In this document: positions 7,646-18,800 of the stretch, one piece after another
Layout of the letters: the number at the start of each line of letters is the position of its first letter
How positions within the stretch are numbered: position 1 is the first letter of the stretch
Source: Clostridia bacterium
Lineage (GTDB): Bacteria; Bacillota; Clostridia; Christensenellales; Aristaeellaceae
Length of the DNA stretch: 36,099 nucleotides
Direction: 5' to 3'
Assembly (NCBI GenBank): GCA_009784985.1
Contig: WQXF01000015.1
Coordinates: 1-36,099, forward strand
Made by a program: the position numbers and the translations under genes
The notes under the pieces: generated by a model
Seen by the model: only the letters and a program-made list of their open reading frames with translations
The model's database searches: none
Told to the model about the DNA's origin: nothing

Positions 7646-8644
7646 ATGATTCATAAAAAAACACACATAATCGCAATAACCCTCGCAGCCGTGCTTGCAC
7701 TGATGCTGTTGATGTCCGTTGGACATGCTTCCCGAGCAGGCAAAACAGATGCAAGCGGGCAATGGAAGTATGTGCATGTAGGCGATAATGCTGTGATCAT
7801 GGGATATGTGGAAAAACCGCAGGGTGCTTTGGTGATCCCAGGCGAAGTGGATGGATATACCGTAACAAGCATCTTCGAGGAGGCATTCTCTGCGTGCAAT
7901 GACTTAACCAGTGTGACCATCCCGGATGGGGTAACAAAAATCGGCGACTTTGCGTTTGCTTGGTCTAGCAGCTTAACCAGCATTACCATCCCCGATAGTG
8001 TAAAAAGCCTTGGCAACGGGGTTTTCGCCGGTTGTGACAAATTAACCGGCGTAATCATCCCGAATAGTGTAACGAGCATTGGCGACAGCGCGTTCAGCAA
8101 TTGCACAAGCTTAACCAGCATCACCATCCCGGACAGCGTAACGACTATCGGCAGCGGGGCGTTCGCTCAATGCGAGAAGCTAACCAGCATCACCATCCCC
8201 AGCAGCGTAACAAAAATTGGCTCCAATCCATTTATGGCATGCCCGTTTACGTTTATTGATGTATGCCCTGACAACCCGGTGTACGAAGATATCGATGGCG
8301 TTCTTTTTGACAAGCAACAGAAAATCTTGGTTTCTTATCCGGGTGCTCGCGAGGGCGTTTATACGATTCCTGAAGGGACACGGCTAATCGGCGACTTCGC
8401 ATTCTCCGAGTGCTTAAGAATAACCGAAGTGACGATCCCAAACAGTGTAACGGGCATTGGCGTCTGGGGATTCGATTGGTGCAGGCGGCTGACCCATGTT
8501 TTGATCCCGGAGAGCGTAACCAGCATTGGCTGGAATGCATTTAATGGCTGTATCAGACTCACCTTAAGCGTACAGAAAGGCAGTGTTACCGAGCAATACG
8601 CACAGGATAATGATATACCCTATGTTTACATCATTGCAAATTGA
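7646..8644 (+). CDS. Secreted BspA-type leucine-rich-repeat protein
   Basis: A 332-residue protein with an N-terminal signal peptide (MIHKKTH, then a hydrophobic stretch ending near GHASRA) and LRR_5/BspA repeats with the pattern LTSITIPDSVTSIGDSAFSNC. Five regular 23-residue units lie at about residues 87-201, an interrupted section (residues 202-245, with DNPVYEDIDGVLFD) follows, then two to three more units and a short cap. BspA-like proteins are usually surface or secreted binding proteins. No sortase motif or C-terminal anchor is seen. The frame extends upstream to 7610 inside the previous gene, but the ATG at 7646, five bases past its stop and preceded by a GAGGGG motif, gives the proper signal peptide. 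Probably the last gene of the glycosyltransferase operon. Confidence 0.88.
   Translation: MIHKKTHIIAITLAAVLALMLLMSVGHASRAGKTDASGQWKYVHVGDNAVIMGYVEKPQGALVIPGEVDGYTVTSIFEEAFSACNDLTSVTIPDGVTKIGDFAFAWSSSLTSITIPDSVKSLGNGVFAGCDKLTGVIIPNSVTSIGDSAFSNCTSLTSITIPDSVTTIGSGAFAQCEKLTSITIPSSVTKIGSNPFMACPFTFIDVCPDNPVYEDIDGVLFDKQQKILVSYPGAREGVYTIPEGTRLIGDFAFSECLRITEVTIPNSVTGIGVWGFDWCRRLTHVLIPESVTSIGWNAFNGCIRLTLSVQKGSVTEQYAQDNDIPYVYIIAN
7904..8248 (+). repeat. Five tandem 69-bp LRR-coding units
   Basis: Units begin at 7904, 7973, 8042, 8111 and 8180, exactly 69 bases apart, each starting with the codons for Leu-Thr (ttaacc or ctaacc). They encode the BspA repeats, and DNA identity between units is substantial, so unit number could change by slippage or recombination. 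Confidence 0.85.
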
Positions 8645-8676
8645 GATTGCCATTCCAATAAATTCTACGCAAATCC

Positions 8677-8703
8677 TGTAGGGGCGACCCTGCGTGGTCG
8701 CCC
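8677..8703. repeat. Dispersed hairpin repeat, copy 1
   Basis: tgtagGGGCGACC-ctgcgt-GGTCGCCC: 8-bp stem with a 6-base loop, no T-run. A related sequence occurs in opposite orientation at 20695-20720. It looks like a member of a small intergenic palindrome family. Confidence 0.55.
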
Positions 8704-8716
8704 TCAGGCTACGCAA

Positions 8717-8750
8717 CTGCCCATGAGACGTAATGTCTGCCCATGAGACG
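8717..8750. repeat. Two 14-bp direct repeats, period 20
   Basis: ctgcccatgagacg occurs at 8717-8730 and again at 8737-8750, between the hairpin repeat and the terminator in the convergent gap. Confidence 0.6.
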
Positions 8751-8754
8751 CAAG

Positions 8755-8780
8755 AAGGGCGGCCACACAGGGCCGCCCTT
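8755..8780. terminator. Hairpin between the converging LRR gene and clpX
   Basis: Perfect 10-bp stem AAGGGCGGCC / GGCCGCCCTT with a 6-base loop, 11 bases past the clpX stop and 110 bases past the LRR gene stop. T-runs are weak on both sides, so it may act as a bidirectional terminator of moderate strength. Confidence 0.6.
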
Positions 8781-8791
8781 CCACAATTCTG

Positions 8792-10099
8792 TTACGATAC
8801 CGACCCCGTCCGCCTTCCCTTTTCCTCGCTCCACTGCTTGCTGGGCACGCGGCGCCTGGCAGGCTCGCCCGGCACCAGAATGGGTTTGCCGCCGCTCACG
8901 GCCTCGGTGGTGATCACGCACTTGGCCACATCGTCGCGCACCGGCAGTTCAAACATGGTGTCCAGCAATGCAGTCTCGATAATGGCGCGCAGGCCGCGGG
9001 CCCCGCTCTTGCGCTCAATGGCCTGGTGGGCGATAGCGCGCAGGGCGTCGGGCTCAAACTCCAGCTCCATGCCGTCCATTTCCATCAGCCGCATATATTG
9101 CTTTACCAAGGCGTTGCGGGGCTCGGTGAGTATCTTTACCAGGGCCTCTTCGTCCAAATTGTGCAGGGTGACTACCACGGGCAGCCGCCCCACAAACTCG
9201 GGAATCAGGCCGTACTTCATTAAATCCTCGGGCCGTATCTTGGCCAGGATCTCGCCCAGCTGCTTCTCTTGAGGCAACTGGATGTCCGCGCCAAAACCCA
9301 TAGCCTTTTTGCCAATGCGGTTCTCAATGATCTTGTCGATGCCATCAAAAGCTCCGCCGCAGATAAACAAAATATTGGTGGTGTCGATCTGTATAAACTC
9401 CTGGTGGGGATGCTTGCGGCCGCCCTGGGGCGGTACGCTGGCTACCGTACCTTCAATGATCTTGAGCAGGGCCTGCTGCACCCCTTCGCCGGAGACATCC
9501 CGTGTGATGGAGGGATTCTCGCTTTTGCGGGCAATCTTGTCGATCTCGTCGATGTAGATGATGCCACGCTGGGCGGACTGGATGTCGTAATCCGCGTTCT
9601 GGATCAGGCGCAGCAGTATATTTTCCACATCTTCGCCCACGTAACCCGCCTCGGTTAGGCTGGTAGCATCGGCGATGGCAAAGGGCACATTGAGTATCTT
9701 GGCCAGGGATTGGGCCAAAAAAGTCTTGCCGCAGCCCGTGGGCCCCAGCATCACGATGTTGGATTTTTGCAGCTCCACATCGTCCCGGCGCAGGGGCGTG
9801 TTGATCCGCTTGTAGTGGTTGTATACGGCCACCGACAGCGAACGTTTTGCCATCTCTTGCCCCACCACGTACTGGTCCAGGATTTCCTTGATTTCGGTGG
9901 GGCGGGGCACCGCGCCCTGCTCCAGCTCCCTGGGCGAACCCAGATCTTCCGAAATAATCTCTTGGCAAAGCAGGATGCACTCGTCACAGATGTACACCCC
10001 GGGGCCGGCGATGATGCGGCGCACCTGGTCTTGGGGTTTGTCGCAGAAGGAGCACTTGGCCATGCGGGGCGGCCGGATTCCGATATCGTCCTTTGGCAT
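8792..10099 (-). CDS. clpX: ATP-dependent Clp protease ATP-binding subunit ClpX
   Basis: AAA+ unfoldase that recognises tagged or native substrates, unfolds them and feeds them to ClpP in the cytoplasm. The 435-residue product has the N-terminal C4 zinc-binding domain (Cys16, Cys19, Cys38, Cys41), Walker A GPTGCGKT at 119-126, Walker B with IDEID at about 183-187, and the ClpP-docking loop, here in the form MGFGAD instead of the more usual IGF. The C-terminal tail is basic and short. GAGGTGA lies just before the ATG at 10099; an in-frame ATG 12 codons later (MAKCSFC) could also serve. Third gene of tig-clpP-clpX, 26 bases after clpP. No lon gene follows, unlike many Firmicutes. Confidence 0.97.
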   Translation of the reverse strand: MPKDDIGIRPPRMAKCSFCDKPQDQVRRIIAGPGVYICDECILLCQEIISEDLGSPRELEQGAVPRPTEIKEILDQYVVGQEMAKRSLSVAVYNHYKRINTPLRRDDVELQKSNIVMLGPTGCGKTFLAQSLAKILNVPFAIADATSLTEAGYVGEDVENILLRLIQNADYDIQSAQRGIIYIDEIDKIARKSENPSITRDVSGEGVQQALLKIIEGTVASVPPQGGRKHPHQEFIQIDTTNILFICGGAFDGIDKIIENRIGKKAMGFGADIQLPQEKQLGEILAKIRPEDLMKYGLIPEFVGRLPVVVTLHNLDEEALVKILTEPRNALVKQYMRLMEMDGMELEFEPDALRAIAHQAIERKSGARGLRAIIETALLDTMFELPVRDDVAKCVITTEAVSGGKPILVPGEPARRRVPSKQWSEEKGRRTGSVS

Positions 10100-10125
10100 T
10101 GTTCACCTCGTAAACGTTAGTTCTG

Positions 10126-10716
10126 TTAGGCGCGTTGGCGGGGGTTGTATATCTCATCGATGATGCCGTACGCCCTGGCCTCTTCGGCAGACATGAAGTA
10201 ATCCCGCTCCACATCCCGCTCCACATCCTCCAGGGGCTTGCCGGTCATTTCGCTCATCAAACCGTTTAATTTGTGTTTGGTGCGTATCAGCCACTCGGCC
10301 TGGATGCGCACATCGGTGGCTTGGCCCCGTGCGCCGCCGGTGGGCTGATGGATCATGACTTCACTGTTGGGCAGGGCCAGCCGTTTGCCCTTTTCGCCGG
10401 CCATCAGCAAAAAGGCACCCATGGAGGCCGCTATGCCGATACAAACCGTACGCACGGCGGGCTTGATATAGCGCATGGTATCGAATATGGCCATGCCAGC
10501 CGTCACCGATCCGCCGGGGCTGTTGATGTACATGGAGATGTCGTTCTCCGGGTTCTCCATCTCTAAAAACAGCAGCTGGGCAACCACCACATTGGCCATC
10601 TCGTCGCCGATCTCACCGCCCAGGAATACGATGCGATCTTTGAGCAGCCGGGAGTAAATATCGTAGGAACGCTCACCTCGGTTGGTTTGTTCCACCACCA
10701 TGGGTATCAGGCTCAT
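10126..10716 (-). CDS. clpP: ATP-dependent Clp protease proteolytic subunit ClpP
   Basis: Serine protease that forms the tetradecameric degradation chamber served by ClpX. Length 196 residues, standard for the family. The catalytic triad is visible: Ser98 in GIAASMGAF, His123 in MIHQP and Asp172 in [10 protein letters not shown]; the handle segment and [11 protein letters not shown] loop are intact. The short sequence before [12 protein letters not shown] has no long propeptide. Located 14 bases after the trigger factor gene and 26 bases before clpX, matching the common tig-clpP-clpX operon that couples nascent-chain folding with protein turnover. Confidence 0.98.
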   Translation of the reverse strand: MSLIPMVVEQTNRGERSYDIYSRLLKDRIVFLGGEIGDEMANVVVAQLLFLEMENPENDISMYINSPGGSVTAGMAIFDTMRYIKPAVRTVCIGIAASMGAFLLMAGEKGKRLALPNSEVMIHQPTGGARGQATDVRIQAEWLIRTKHKLNGLMSEMTGKPLEDVERDVERDYFMSAEEARAYGIIDEIYNPRQRA

Positions 10717-10730
10717 GTCGCACGCCTCCC

Positions 10731-12017
10731 CTATTTTACCTTTGCCGATTCCGTAAGAAGCTTCAGCACCTTGGCCACCTTGGCCGCATCGGCAAAGTAT
10801 TCGTTGTCGCTCTCCCGCAGGGTCTTTTTAATCTCTTCCAGCGATTGCTTGCGGGTGTCCGCATAGCGCTGAATCTCGGCATCGATATCCTCCTCGGTGG
10901 GTTCGATGCCCTCGGCCTTGGCGATGGCGTCCAGCACCACCTCGGCCTTGGCGTTGGCCAGGGCTTGCTCTTGGTAGCGCTCACGCAACGTTTCCACCGT
11001 TTGCCCGCTGTATTGCAGGAAGGCCTCCATGTTCATGCCCTGGTACATCAGGCGCATCTCAAAATCCCGCACCATGCTATCGATCCGGCGCTCCACCATG
11101 GGCTCGGGGACATCCAATGTAGCGTTTTCCACTGCCGCTTCCACGCAAGCGTTTTCAAAGGCCATCTTTGTTTGTGCGGCAGCATCCGCCTCCAGGGTTG
11201 CCCGGATGTCGGCCTTGTATGCATCTACGGTGTCGAATTCCGATACGTCGCGCACAAAGTCGTCGTCCACATCGGGCAATTCCTTGCGCTGGATCGCATG
11301 CAGCTTCACATGGAACACCGCGTCTTTGCCCGCCAGCTCCTCGGCCTGATAATCCGCAGGGAAAGCTACGTTTAGATCGCGCTCCCCGCCCACGCTCATG
11401 CCAACCATCTGCTCTTCAAAGCCCGGTATAAACCGGTCGCTGCCAATGGTGAGCTGCTGGCCTTCGGCTGTACCGCCCTCAAAGGCCACGCCATCTATCG
11501 AGCCCGCGTAATCCAGGGTCACCACGTCACCCTGCTCCACCGGGTCTTCTTCGATATCCAGCATGCGGCTCACCTTTTCACGGGCGGCCTGCACTTGCTG
11601 GTCCACATCTTCATCGGTTACCGGACGCTCCTCTTTGGCCACCTTTAGGCCCTTGTACTCGCCCAGCTGTACCTCGGGGTACACAAATACCTCGGCGGTG
11701 AAGATCAGCGGCTTGCCGCCCTCCATCTGCTCCACATCCACGCTGGGGCGATCCACCACCTGCAAATTATGCTCTTTCACTGCCGCTTCATAAGCGTCGG
11801 GAAAAAGGCTCTCCAGCGCCTCATCATAAAAGAAGGCTTCGCCGTACATATTCTCGATCATCCGGCGGGGCGCTTTCCCTTTGCGGAAGCCGTGTATCTG
11901 CACGCGCCCGCGCAGCTTTAAGTATGCCTTTTGAAGCCCTTGCTCAAAAACCTCCGCATCCGCCTCAAAACGGATTTTCACCTTGTTGCCAGGTAGTTTC
12001 TCCACGCTTGTGACCAT
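10731..12017 (-). CDS. tig: Trigger factor, ribosome-associated chaperone and peptidyl-prolyl isomerase
   Basis: Binds near the ribosome exit tunnel and shields new chains. The 428-residue product has the three expected domains: ribosome-binding N-terminal domain (residues 1-110, with the signature GFRKGKAPR), FKBP-type isomerase domain (about 150-240, with [14 protein letters not shown] and [11 protein letters not shown]), and the helical C-terminal substrate cradle. The open frame reaches 12110, but GGAGG at 12028-12024 places the start at the second of two adjacent ATGs (12017), giving [15 protein letters not shown]; the first (12020) would leave only a three-base spacer. First gene of the clp operon, with its own promoter 65 bases upstream. 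Confidence 0.97.
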   Translation of the reverse strand: MVTSVEKLPGNKVKIRFEADAEVFEQGLQKAYLKLRGRVQIHGFRKGKAPRRMIENMYGEAFFYDEALESLFPDAYEAAVKEHNLQVVDRPSVDVEQMEGGKPLIFTAEVFVYPEVQLGEYKGLKVAKEERPVTDEDVDQQVQAAREKVSRMLDIEEDPVEQGDVVTLDYAGSIDGVAFEGGTAEGQQLTIGSDRFIPGFEEQMVGMSVGGERDLNVAFPADYQAEELAGKDAVFHVKLHAIQRKELPDVDDDFVRDVSEFDTVDAYKADIRATLEADAAAQTKMAFENACVEAAVENATLDVPEPMVERRIDSMVRDFEMRLMYQGMNMEAFLQYSGQTVETLRERYQEQALANAKAEVVLDAIAKAEGIEPTEEDIDAEIQRYADTRKQSLEEIKKTLRESDNEYFADAAKVAKVLKLLTESAKVK

Positions 12018-12081
12018 CATGTTCCTCCGAAGCAAAAAAAATAGGCAAATCCATAGCCGCCCTGGAAAGGCGCTGAAAAGA

Positions 12082-12110
12082 AGTATACCACGGGTGCGGG
12101 TGAAATTCAA
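12082..12110 (-). promoter_or_regulatory. Promoter of tig-clpP-clpX
   Basis: TTGAAT (-35, 12110-12105), 17-base spacer ending in TGG (extended -10), TATACT (-10, 12087-12082). No CIRCE element or CtsR-like heptad repeat is apparent nearby, so heat regulation is not evident. Confidence 0.72.
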
Positions 12111-12160
12111 CCGTTTCAGCGAATGTAACCACTTTTGAGAACGGGTTTGAAAAGAGCTAT

Positions 12161-12451
12161 TTACTTATCGTCATAATGCCCGCGGCAGGCACTGATCACG
12201 AGGTCGTTTCTGTTATTCTCGTCTGGGTAATAAACAAGCCTATCGCCCTTGTTGATTTCCCTTGAATACCGTTCCTCATCATAGTATTTAAGCCGCTCTG
12301 GGTGTCCCAATCCGTGGAGGATGCCATTTTTTTTGATGTCTTCGATTAATTTATTGATCTTCTTAACGGCTTGCTTATCGCCGCTCTCAAACCAACTCAA
12401 ATAATCCTTCCAGCCTTCATCAGTAAACTTCACGTGCTCAAATCTGATCAT
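12161..12451 (-). CDS. yoeB: YoeB-family mRNA interferase toxin
   Basis: Ribosome-dependent endoribonuclease of the Txe/YoeB family, 96 residues. Family residues are in place: Trp14 in DEGWKDYLSW, the acidic catalytic site in PERLKY (Glu52), Arg64 in YSREI, the core strand DRLVYY, and the C-terminal HY pair (His92-Tyr93) near the end. The gene overlaps the antitoxin gene by four bases (ATGA), the classic arrangement for balanced co-translation. The product would cut mRNA in the ribosomal A site when freed from YefM. It is more AT-rich than the flanking housekeeping genes, in line with horizontal mobility of such modules. Confidence 0.93.
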   Translation of the reverse strand: MIRFEHVKFTDEGWKDYLSWFESGDKQAVKKINKLIEDIKKNGILHGLGHPERLKYYDEERYSREINKGDRLVYYPDENNRNDLVISACRGHYDDK

Positions 12452-12726
12452 TGCATACTTTTCTCCATTGCGTGCAATTCATCAAGAGTTTTCTCAACTA
12501 TCCGCCCTGCTTTGTAATCATCGTCTGATCTTCTCAACTTGGCCAAATACTCAGCGTTTGCCTTTTGGCGCATTACCTCGTTATATGCCATTTCAGACAT
12601 GATGACCCAATTTTGATTTTTAGGGCGGGCAACCACAACTTTTTCCCCAGATAGAATTGCTTGGGCAACCTCGCCGGTTCTTCTGACTATATCGACTGTC
12701 CTTAATGTTGTCATGGCTAAAATCAT
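12448..12726 (-). CDS. yefM: YefM/Phd-family antitoxin
   Basis: Antitoxin and probable autorepressor paired with YoeB. The N-terminal part (TTLRTVDIVRRTGEVAQAIL, then GEKVVVARP and WVIMSEMAYNEV) has the Phd/YefM DNA-binding fold pattern; the C-terminal part is charged and probably wraps the toxin. The start is uncertain: AAAGGAG at 12735-12729 is only two bases before the ATG at 12726 and 14 bases before the ATG at 12714, while a TTG at 12738 has no SD site. A perfect TATAAT lies on the minus strand at 12756-12751 without a convincing -35 box, which would start the RNA near 12744. Confidence 0.88.
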   Translation of the reverse strand: MILAMTTLRTVDIVRRTGEVAQAILSGEKVVVARPKNQNWVIMSEMAYNEVMRQKANAEYLAKLRRSDDDYKAGRIVEKTLDELHAMEKSMQ

Positions 12727-12889
12727 AGCTCCTTTCAAGAGTCGCGCTATATTATACGTCTTTTTCTTCGTTCATTTTACCGCGTTTTGAAAAATAAATC
12801 AAGAACCATCTAGCGCTTTGCTCCCACCCTGTGCATGCCCCCGCACAACTATGCACACAATATCCGCACAAAAGAAGAGGAGCATTTTG

Positions 12890-15800
12890 ATGGAAGCGTG
12901 GATTGCCTTTGGCGGCCTGTTGCTGTTGCTTGTCCTGTCCGCCGCTCAGCACAAGCGGATTCCCCCGCCCCGGGACGCTGCCCTGGAAGACGAGGCCCTT
13001 GGCGTGCACCTGCAGGCAATCGCCTCATCACACAAACCCAGAGGCCGGGCACGGCCCCATGGCGCGCGCCGGAGCGCACGGCGGATGCGCCGCGCTCTGG
13101 CTTTGTTGGACATGTCCGTGGGCGCCACGCCCGAGGCAGGGGATTTGCTGCCCGGCGCCCAGTGGCTGGTGGACAACGCGCGCACCCTGGAGGACGCCGC
13201 GCTCTCCCTCACCAAGGAACTGCCCAGGGCAAAGCCCCTGCCGGTGCTGGACCACCAGCCCCGCATGCAATTGTTGGCACGGGAGCTTATTTCCCATTGC
13301 GACGCTAAACTCCACATCAACAACATCCGCTGGGCGGTGGAGGCCTGGCAAAGCGTGCAGTTGCTGCGCCTGCGGGAATTATGGACGCTGCCGCTGATTT
13401 TGCGCGCCACCCTAGTCGAGTTGCTCTCCCACTTGGCTGTGGCCTGCGCCCAAGCCCAGCGCGACCGGGTGGCCGCCACCGAATGGGCGGGGATGCTGGC
13501 CCATGCCGATCCAGCCATCTTACAGCGCAAGTTTGCCCGGGCTCCGCGCAGCACTTGTTTTTTTGAGCACTTGCTTAAATGCCTGCGGGATCAGGAAAAC
13601 GCGGCGGCCCTCTCTTGGCTGGACAAGCAGCTGGACGCCCTGGATCTGCGAGCCCAGCGGGTGGTGGAGCGGGAGCACGCGCGCCAAACCCTGGAGCGCC
13701 AGTGGATCAGCAATGCCATCACCTCCTTGCGCACCGTGGCGCAAATCCACTGGAGCGAACTGCTGGAGGAGCTTTCTGCCGTCGAGCGCTGGCTACGGGA
13801 CGACCCCAGCGGCGTTTATCCGCGCATGAGCCTATCTTCTCGCGCCACATATCGAAGCCAGGTGGAGCGCATCGCAAGGGCTGGTTCCCTTTCGGAAATC
13901 CAAGTGGCGCGCAATGCCTGTGAATTGGCCAAACTCTCGCAGGACGAAGGCGAACTGGGCCAGCTTACGCGGCATGTGGGCTACTACCTGTTGGATGAAG
14001 GCGTTAACTCCCTGTGGCGGCGTTTGGGCGGTATGCCCATGGCGATTTCCATGCAGGCTGCCCTGGCCCGGCGCGCGGAACCCCTGTACGTATCCGTGCG
14101 GGTGGCCGCTACCCTCGGGTTGTGTGCGGTAGCGCTATGGCTGGGGTTGCGGCCAGCCTTGCTGATCCCCGCCTTTTTTGTGCTGGGCGCGGCAGCAGAG
14201 GCTTTAACAAGCATGCTGGCCCGTTGGTTTTGCCCGCCCCGCACCCTGCCCCGCATCGGCTACGAAACCCTGCCGGAAAGCCGCCGCACCCTGGTTGTCG
14301 CCCCTACGCTGCTCAGCAGGCCCGATCAGGCGCTGCGGATGGCCCGCCACCTGTCTGTGCTGCGCCACGCCAACGACGACCCCAACCTGCACTTTATGCT
14401 GCTGGCCGACTTCCCCGACGGGCCCGCCGCCGAAAACGTGGCCGACGCCGATATTTTGCGCGCCGGGCTGGAAGCCATACGTGCACTCAATACCGAGGGG
14501 TCAGATAGATTCATGTACCTGCACCGCCACCGGGCCTGGAACGCCGCCCAGCAAAAATTTATGGGGCGGGAGCGCAAACGTGGCGCGCTGGAAGCCCTCA
14601 ACGGGCTGATACGCACCGGCCACAGCGAAGACAGCTTTGCCGCCGCCTCGATAGACCCCGGCACACTGTTTGATCACTACCGGCAGGTGATCACCCTGGA
14701 CAGCGACACCATCCTACCACCGGGGGCCGCCCTGGAGCTGATCGGCATGATGGCCCATCCCCTCAACAGGCCCATGACCATCCACGGCAGGCGGCGGGGG
14801 CGGGCGGTGATTCAGCCCCGCATGGAAACCGTGGCCCACAGCGTACGCACCCAAGTGGCCCGCATCTTTGGCGGGGGCGGCGGCGTGGACCCGTATCAAA
14901 GTGCCGCATCCGACGTGTATCAGGACCTTTGCGGCCGGGGCAGCTTTGCGGGCAAGGGCATCTACGATGTACATGCCTTTTCTGCGGCCACGCGGGATTG
15001 GATACGCCCCAACACCGTGCTCTCTCATGACTTAATAGAAGGAGAGTTATGCGGCGCGGCGCTGGCCTCGGACACGGTGCTCTACGATAGCCAGCCCGCC
15101 TCCCTGCGGGGCTGGATGATGCGCCTGCACCGCTGGACCAGGGGAGACTGGCAGCTTTTGCCGTGGCTTTTCCCCATCGTACGTGGTGTAAACGGGCGCG
15201 GGCGCAACCCCCTGGACTTGCTGTCCCGCTACAAGATTTGGGACAACCTGCGCCGCAGCTTGGTGCCGCCCATGCGTCTATTGCTGCTGATATTGGGCAC
15301 GCTGGCCGGTGATGTGGTCTCGGTACTGGCCGCGCTGCTGGCGCCCGAGTTGCGCCTGCTTCTCTCGCCGTCTTTGCAGGCACTGCGGGCGGCGGGCACA
15401 CAGTTGGCCATACTGCCCTATCAGGCGGGTGTATTGGCCGACGGGGCCATACGCACCGTGTGGCGGGTGTTCTTTTCCAGGCGGCATTTATTGGAATGGG
15501 TTACCGCCGCCGACGCCGAGAGGCACGGGGGGGGCATCCCTTCACGATTCGAACGCCTGTACAAACTCTATGCATGGCTTGACGCCCCGGTGGAGTCCCC
15601 TATCCCATTGCCGGCCCCCAAACGCCACGCCATGCTGGACTTAGCACGGGATACCTGGCGCTTTTTTGAGCGGACCATTGGCGCGGGCGACAACTTTTTG
15701 CCCCCCGACAACCTGCAGCTGCAACCGGCACGGGGCATCGCCCACCGCACATCCCCCACCAACATCGGGCTGTACTTGCTTTCCTGTGTATCGGCCCAGC

Positions 15801-18800
15801 GCCTGGGCTTTTTGGATGCCGACCAAATGGCGCGCCGCATGAACGAAACCGTCGAAAGCCTGGAGCAGCTGGAGACTTGGAACGGCCACCTGCTCAACTG
15901 GTACGACACCCGCACATTGGCCCCCCTCCATCCCCGGTACGTATCGGCGGTGGACAGCGGGAACCTGGCCGGTTGCCTGCTGGCCTGTGCCCAGGCCCTG
16001 CGGGAGGTAGCCGACCGTTTGGACCCCACCCACCGGGGGCTAGCCGCCCGAATGGATCATTTGTGGCAATCCATGGACTTTGCCGCCCTGTACGATGGAC
16101 AGTGCGATCTGTTTTATATCGGCATGCACCCGGACACCGGCCGCACCGGGGATTCCCACTACGACCTGCTGGCCTCGGAAGCGCGGCTGCTCAGCTTTTT
16201 GGCGGTGATGCGGGGAGCAGTACCTCTGCGCCACTGGCAGCGCCTGGGGCGGTTGCTGGCCCGCACACGCAGGGGCGCGGTGCTGGCCTCCTGGAGCGGC
16301 ACCATGTTTGAGTACCTGATGCCCGGCCTCATCATGCGCCTAACGCCGGGCACGCTGCTGGCCGATACCTGCCGTCACGCAGTCCGTGCGCAAAAAGCCG
16401 CCGCCGAGGGCCGTCCCTGGGGCGTATCTGAATCTGGGTATTACGCCTTTGATCCGTTGCTTAATTATCAATACCGGGCCTTTGGTATATCCCAATTGGC
16501 ATTGCGCAGCGAAGCATCGGCCCAGGTGATCGCTCCATACGCGTCGGCGCTGGCGCTGGGGGTGGCGCCCACCGAGGCTTGCGATAATCTAATGCGCATG
16601 CGCACCATGAGCTGGTGCGGCGCCCTGGGTTTTTACGAGGCCGCCGACTACACCGCCCCTACCGCCGATAGCCCCTATCAATTGGTGCGCAGCCACATGG
16701 CCCATCACCAGGGCATGATTTTATGCGCCCTGTGCAACGCCCTCACCGATGATTCTTTGGTTTCGGTGTTTCATTCCAACCCCCAGGTGGAGGCTTTTGA
16801 ACTGCTGCTGGAGGAGCGCATCCCCACCCGCAAGGCATTGCACTGGCGCAACCGTACGCGCCGGGTAGACACCCCCGCCAAGCGAACGGTGCGGGCAGTG
16901 CGCCACGTACACCCGGAAACCATCCCCCTGGAAACCCAGCTGCTGTATGGCGAGGGCACCACTTTGTTGTGCGATGCCAGAGGCGGCGGATACATCGCCC
17001 ACAACGGCCTGATGCTCACCCGCTGGCGGTCCGACCCCCTGGCCGACGGTTACGGTTTGCAGTGCTTTTTATATGATGCAGAAAGCCGTACCGCCTGGCG
17101 CGCCAATCAAAGCGGCCTGCCCGGCGAAACCCGCTTTGAAACCGGCTCGGCCATATACATACGCCGCCAGCAGGAGCTGCACAGCACCCTTCAATGTTTT
17201 GTGTGTCCGTTGGATGGAGCGGCTCTGCACCTGCTGACCGTCAAAAATCAGAGCGAGGCCCCGCGCACTTTGTCTGTGGCTACCTTTTTTGAGGTGGCAC
17301 TCTCCGCCCAGGCTGCCGACGAGGCCCACCCTGCCTTCCGTAACTTGTTTATCCAAACGGCCCGCATCTCCCCCAACGGGATCACGGCCCAGCGCCGCCC
17401 CCGGGCGCCCCAGGAGCGTTATCCTTTGCTGCTCCACGCGGCTGCGTCCGACATCCCCGGCATCCATTGGGCCGCCCATACCGACCGGGCGCGCTTCTTG
17501 GGCCGCGACCATGGCCTGCTGCTGCCCCGTGCCTTAAAAGAAAGCGATACGGACGACAGCGTAGGCGCGGTGGTTGACCCTTGTATGTCGCTAAGCGCCA
17601 CGGTCACTTTGCCGCCGGGCGGAAGTTTGCAGTTTGCCTTTGCCACGGCGGCGGCATCGGGCTTGGAAGACGCCAGCCAATTGGCCGCCCAGTACGCCGA
17701 CTTAGGCGCGGCCCAGCGGGCATTGGAGCTGGCGCAAACCCAAGCCCAGGTGGCCGCGGACTATCTGTCTTTGGATCCCAGCATGCAGCATCAGGCTCAG
17801 CGCCTGGCCTCTTACATGCTGTATCGTGGGCAAAATACGGCCAGGGCCCAGCTTGCCCCGTACGCCTGCAAACGCGAAGACCTTTGGGCCTGCGGCCTGT
17901 CTTGCGATTTGCCCATCCTTACCTTATCTGTGACGGAAGCAGCCCACCTGCCCTTGGCCCGAGCCGTGTTTAAGATACATGAAGCCTGGCGGCAGTGGGG
18001 GCTGTGGGCCGACCTGGTGCTGCTGGACGACCATGGCGGCGAATACTACACCCCCACCCGCAGCGCATTGCAAGAGATGGTGGCCTCGGGCCACGCCCGG
18101 GACTTGGTGGGCAAGGCCGGAGGAGTGCATTTTCTAGATGCCCAGGTGATCCAGCCCCACCGCCGCGATGCCCTGATCGCCTATTCCGCCCTGGTGCTCC
18201 ACGGGAAAAAGGGGCCCCTAGGCGCGCAGATGAAGGCCATGCGCACCGGTTTCCCGCCCAAAGAATCAAACTGGCCTGAACCGGCGCGCCTGTATCCCAC
18301 CGAACCACCAAAGCCGCTGAGCCGCCTATTGTTTAACGGCTGGGGCGGCTTTGCCAAAAACGGCGACTATGTAATCGACCTGGAACCCGGCAAACCCACA
18401 CCGGCCCCCTGGTGCAATGTGTTGGCCAACCGGGGTTTCGGCACGATACTCAACGAGCGGGGCGCTGGCTTTACCTTTGTAGACAACAGCCACGGGGGCC
18501 GCCTTACCCCCTGGATGAACGACCCGGTGCGCTCCCGCCCCGGCGAAGCCCTGTACCTGCGCGACGAACAAACCGGCCAGTTTTGCAGCCTGCTGCCCAA
18601 CGCACAGCGGGTGACCCACGCCCCTGGTTTTACCCTATACGAAGGGCAAGCGTTGGGTATCGACTACCGGGTTACGGTGTTTGTGAATGCGGCTGCCCCC
18701 ATCAAGCACAGCCTGGCCCAATTCCGGAATCCTGGCGAGGCACGGGAGCTGTCGGTTACAGCTTACGCGGCCTGGGCCTTTGGGGATCGGGAGGAAGGGC

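Noticed and set aside
7904-8248. Possible CRISPR array because of the regular 69-bp spacing
   Set aside because: The units are coding, in frame and encode BspA-type LRRs; no spacers of unique sequence lie between identical repeats.
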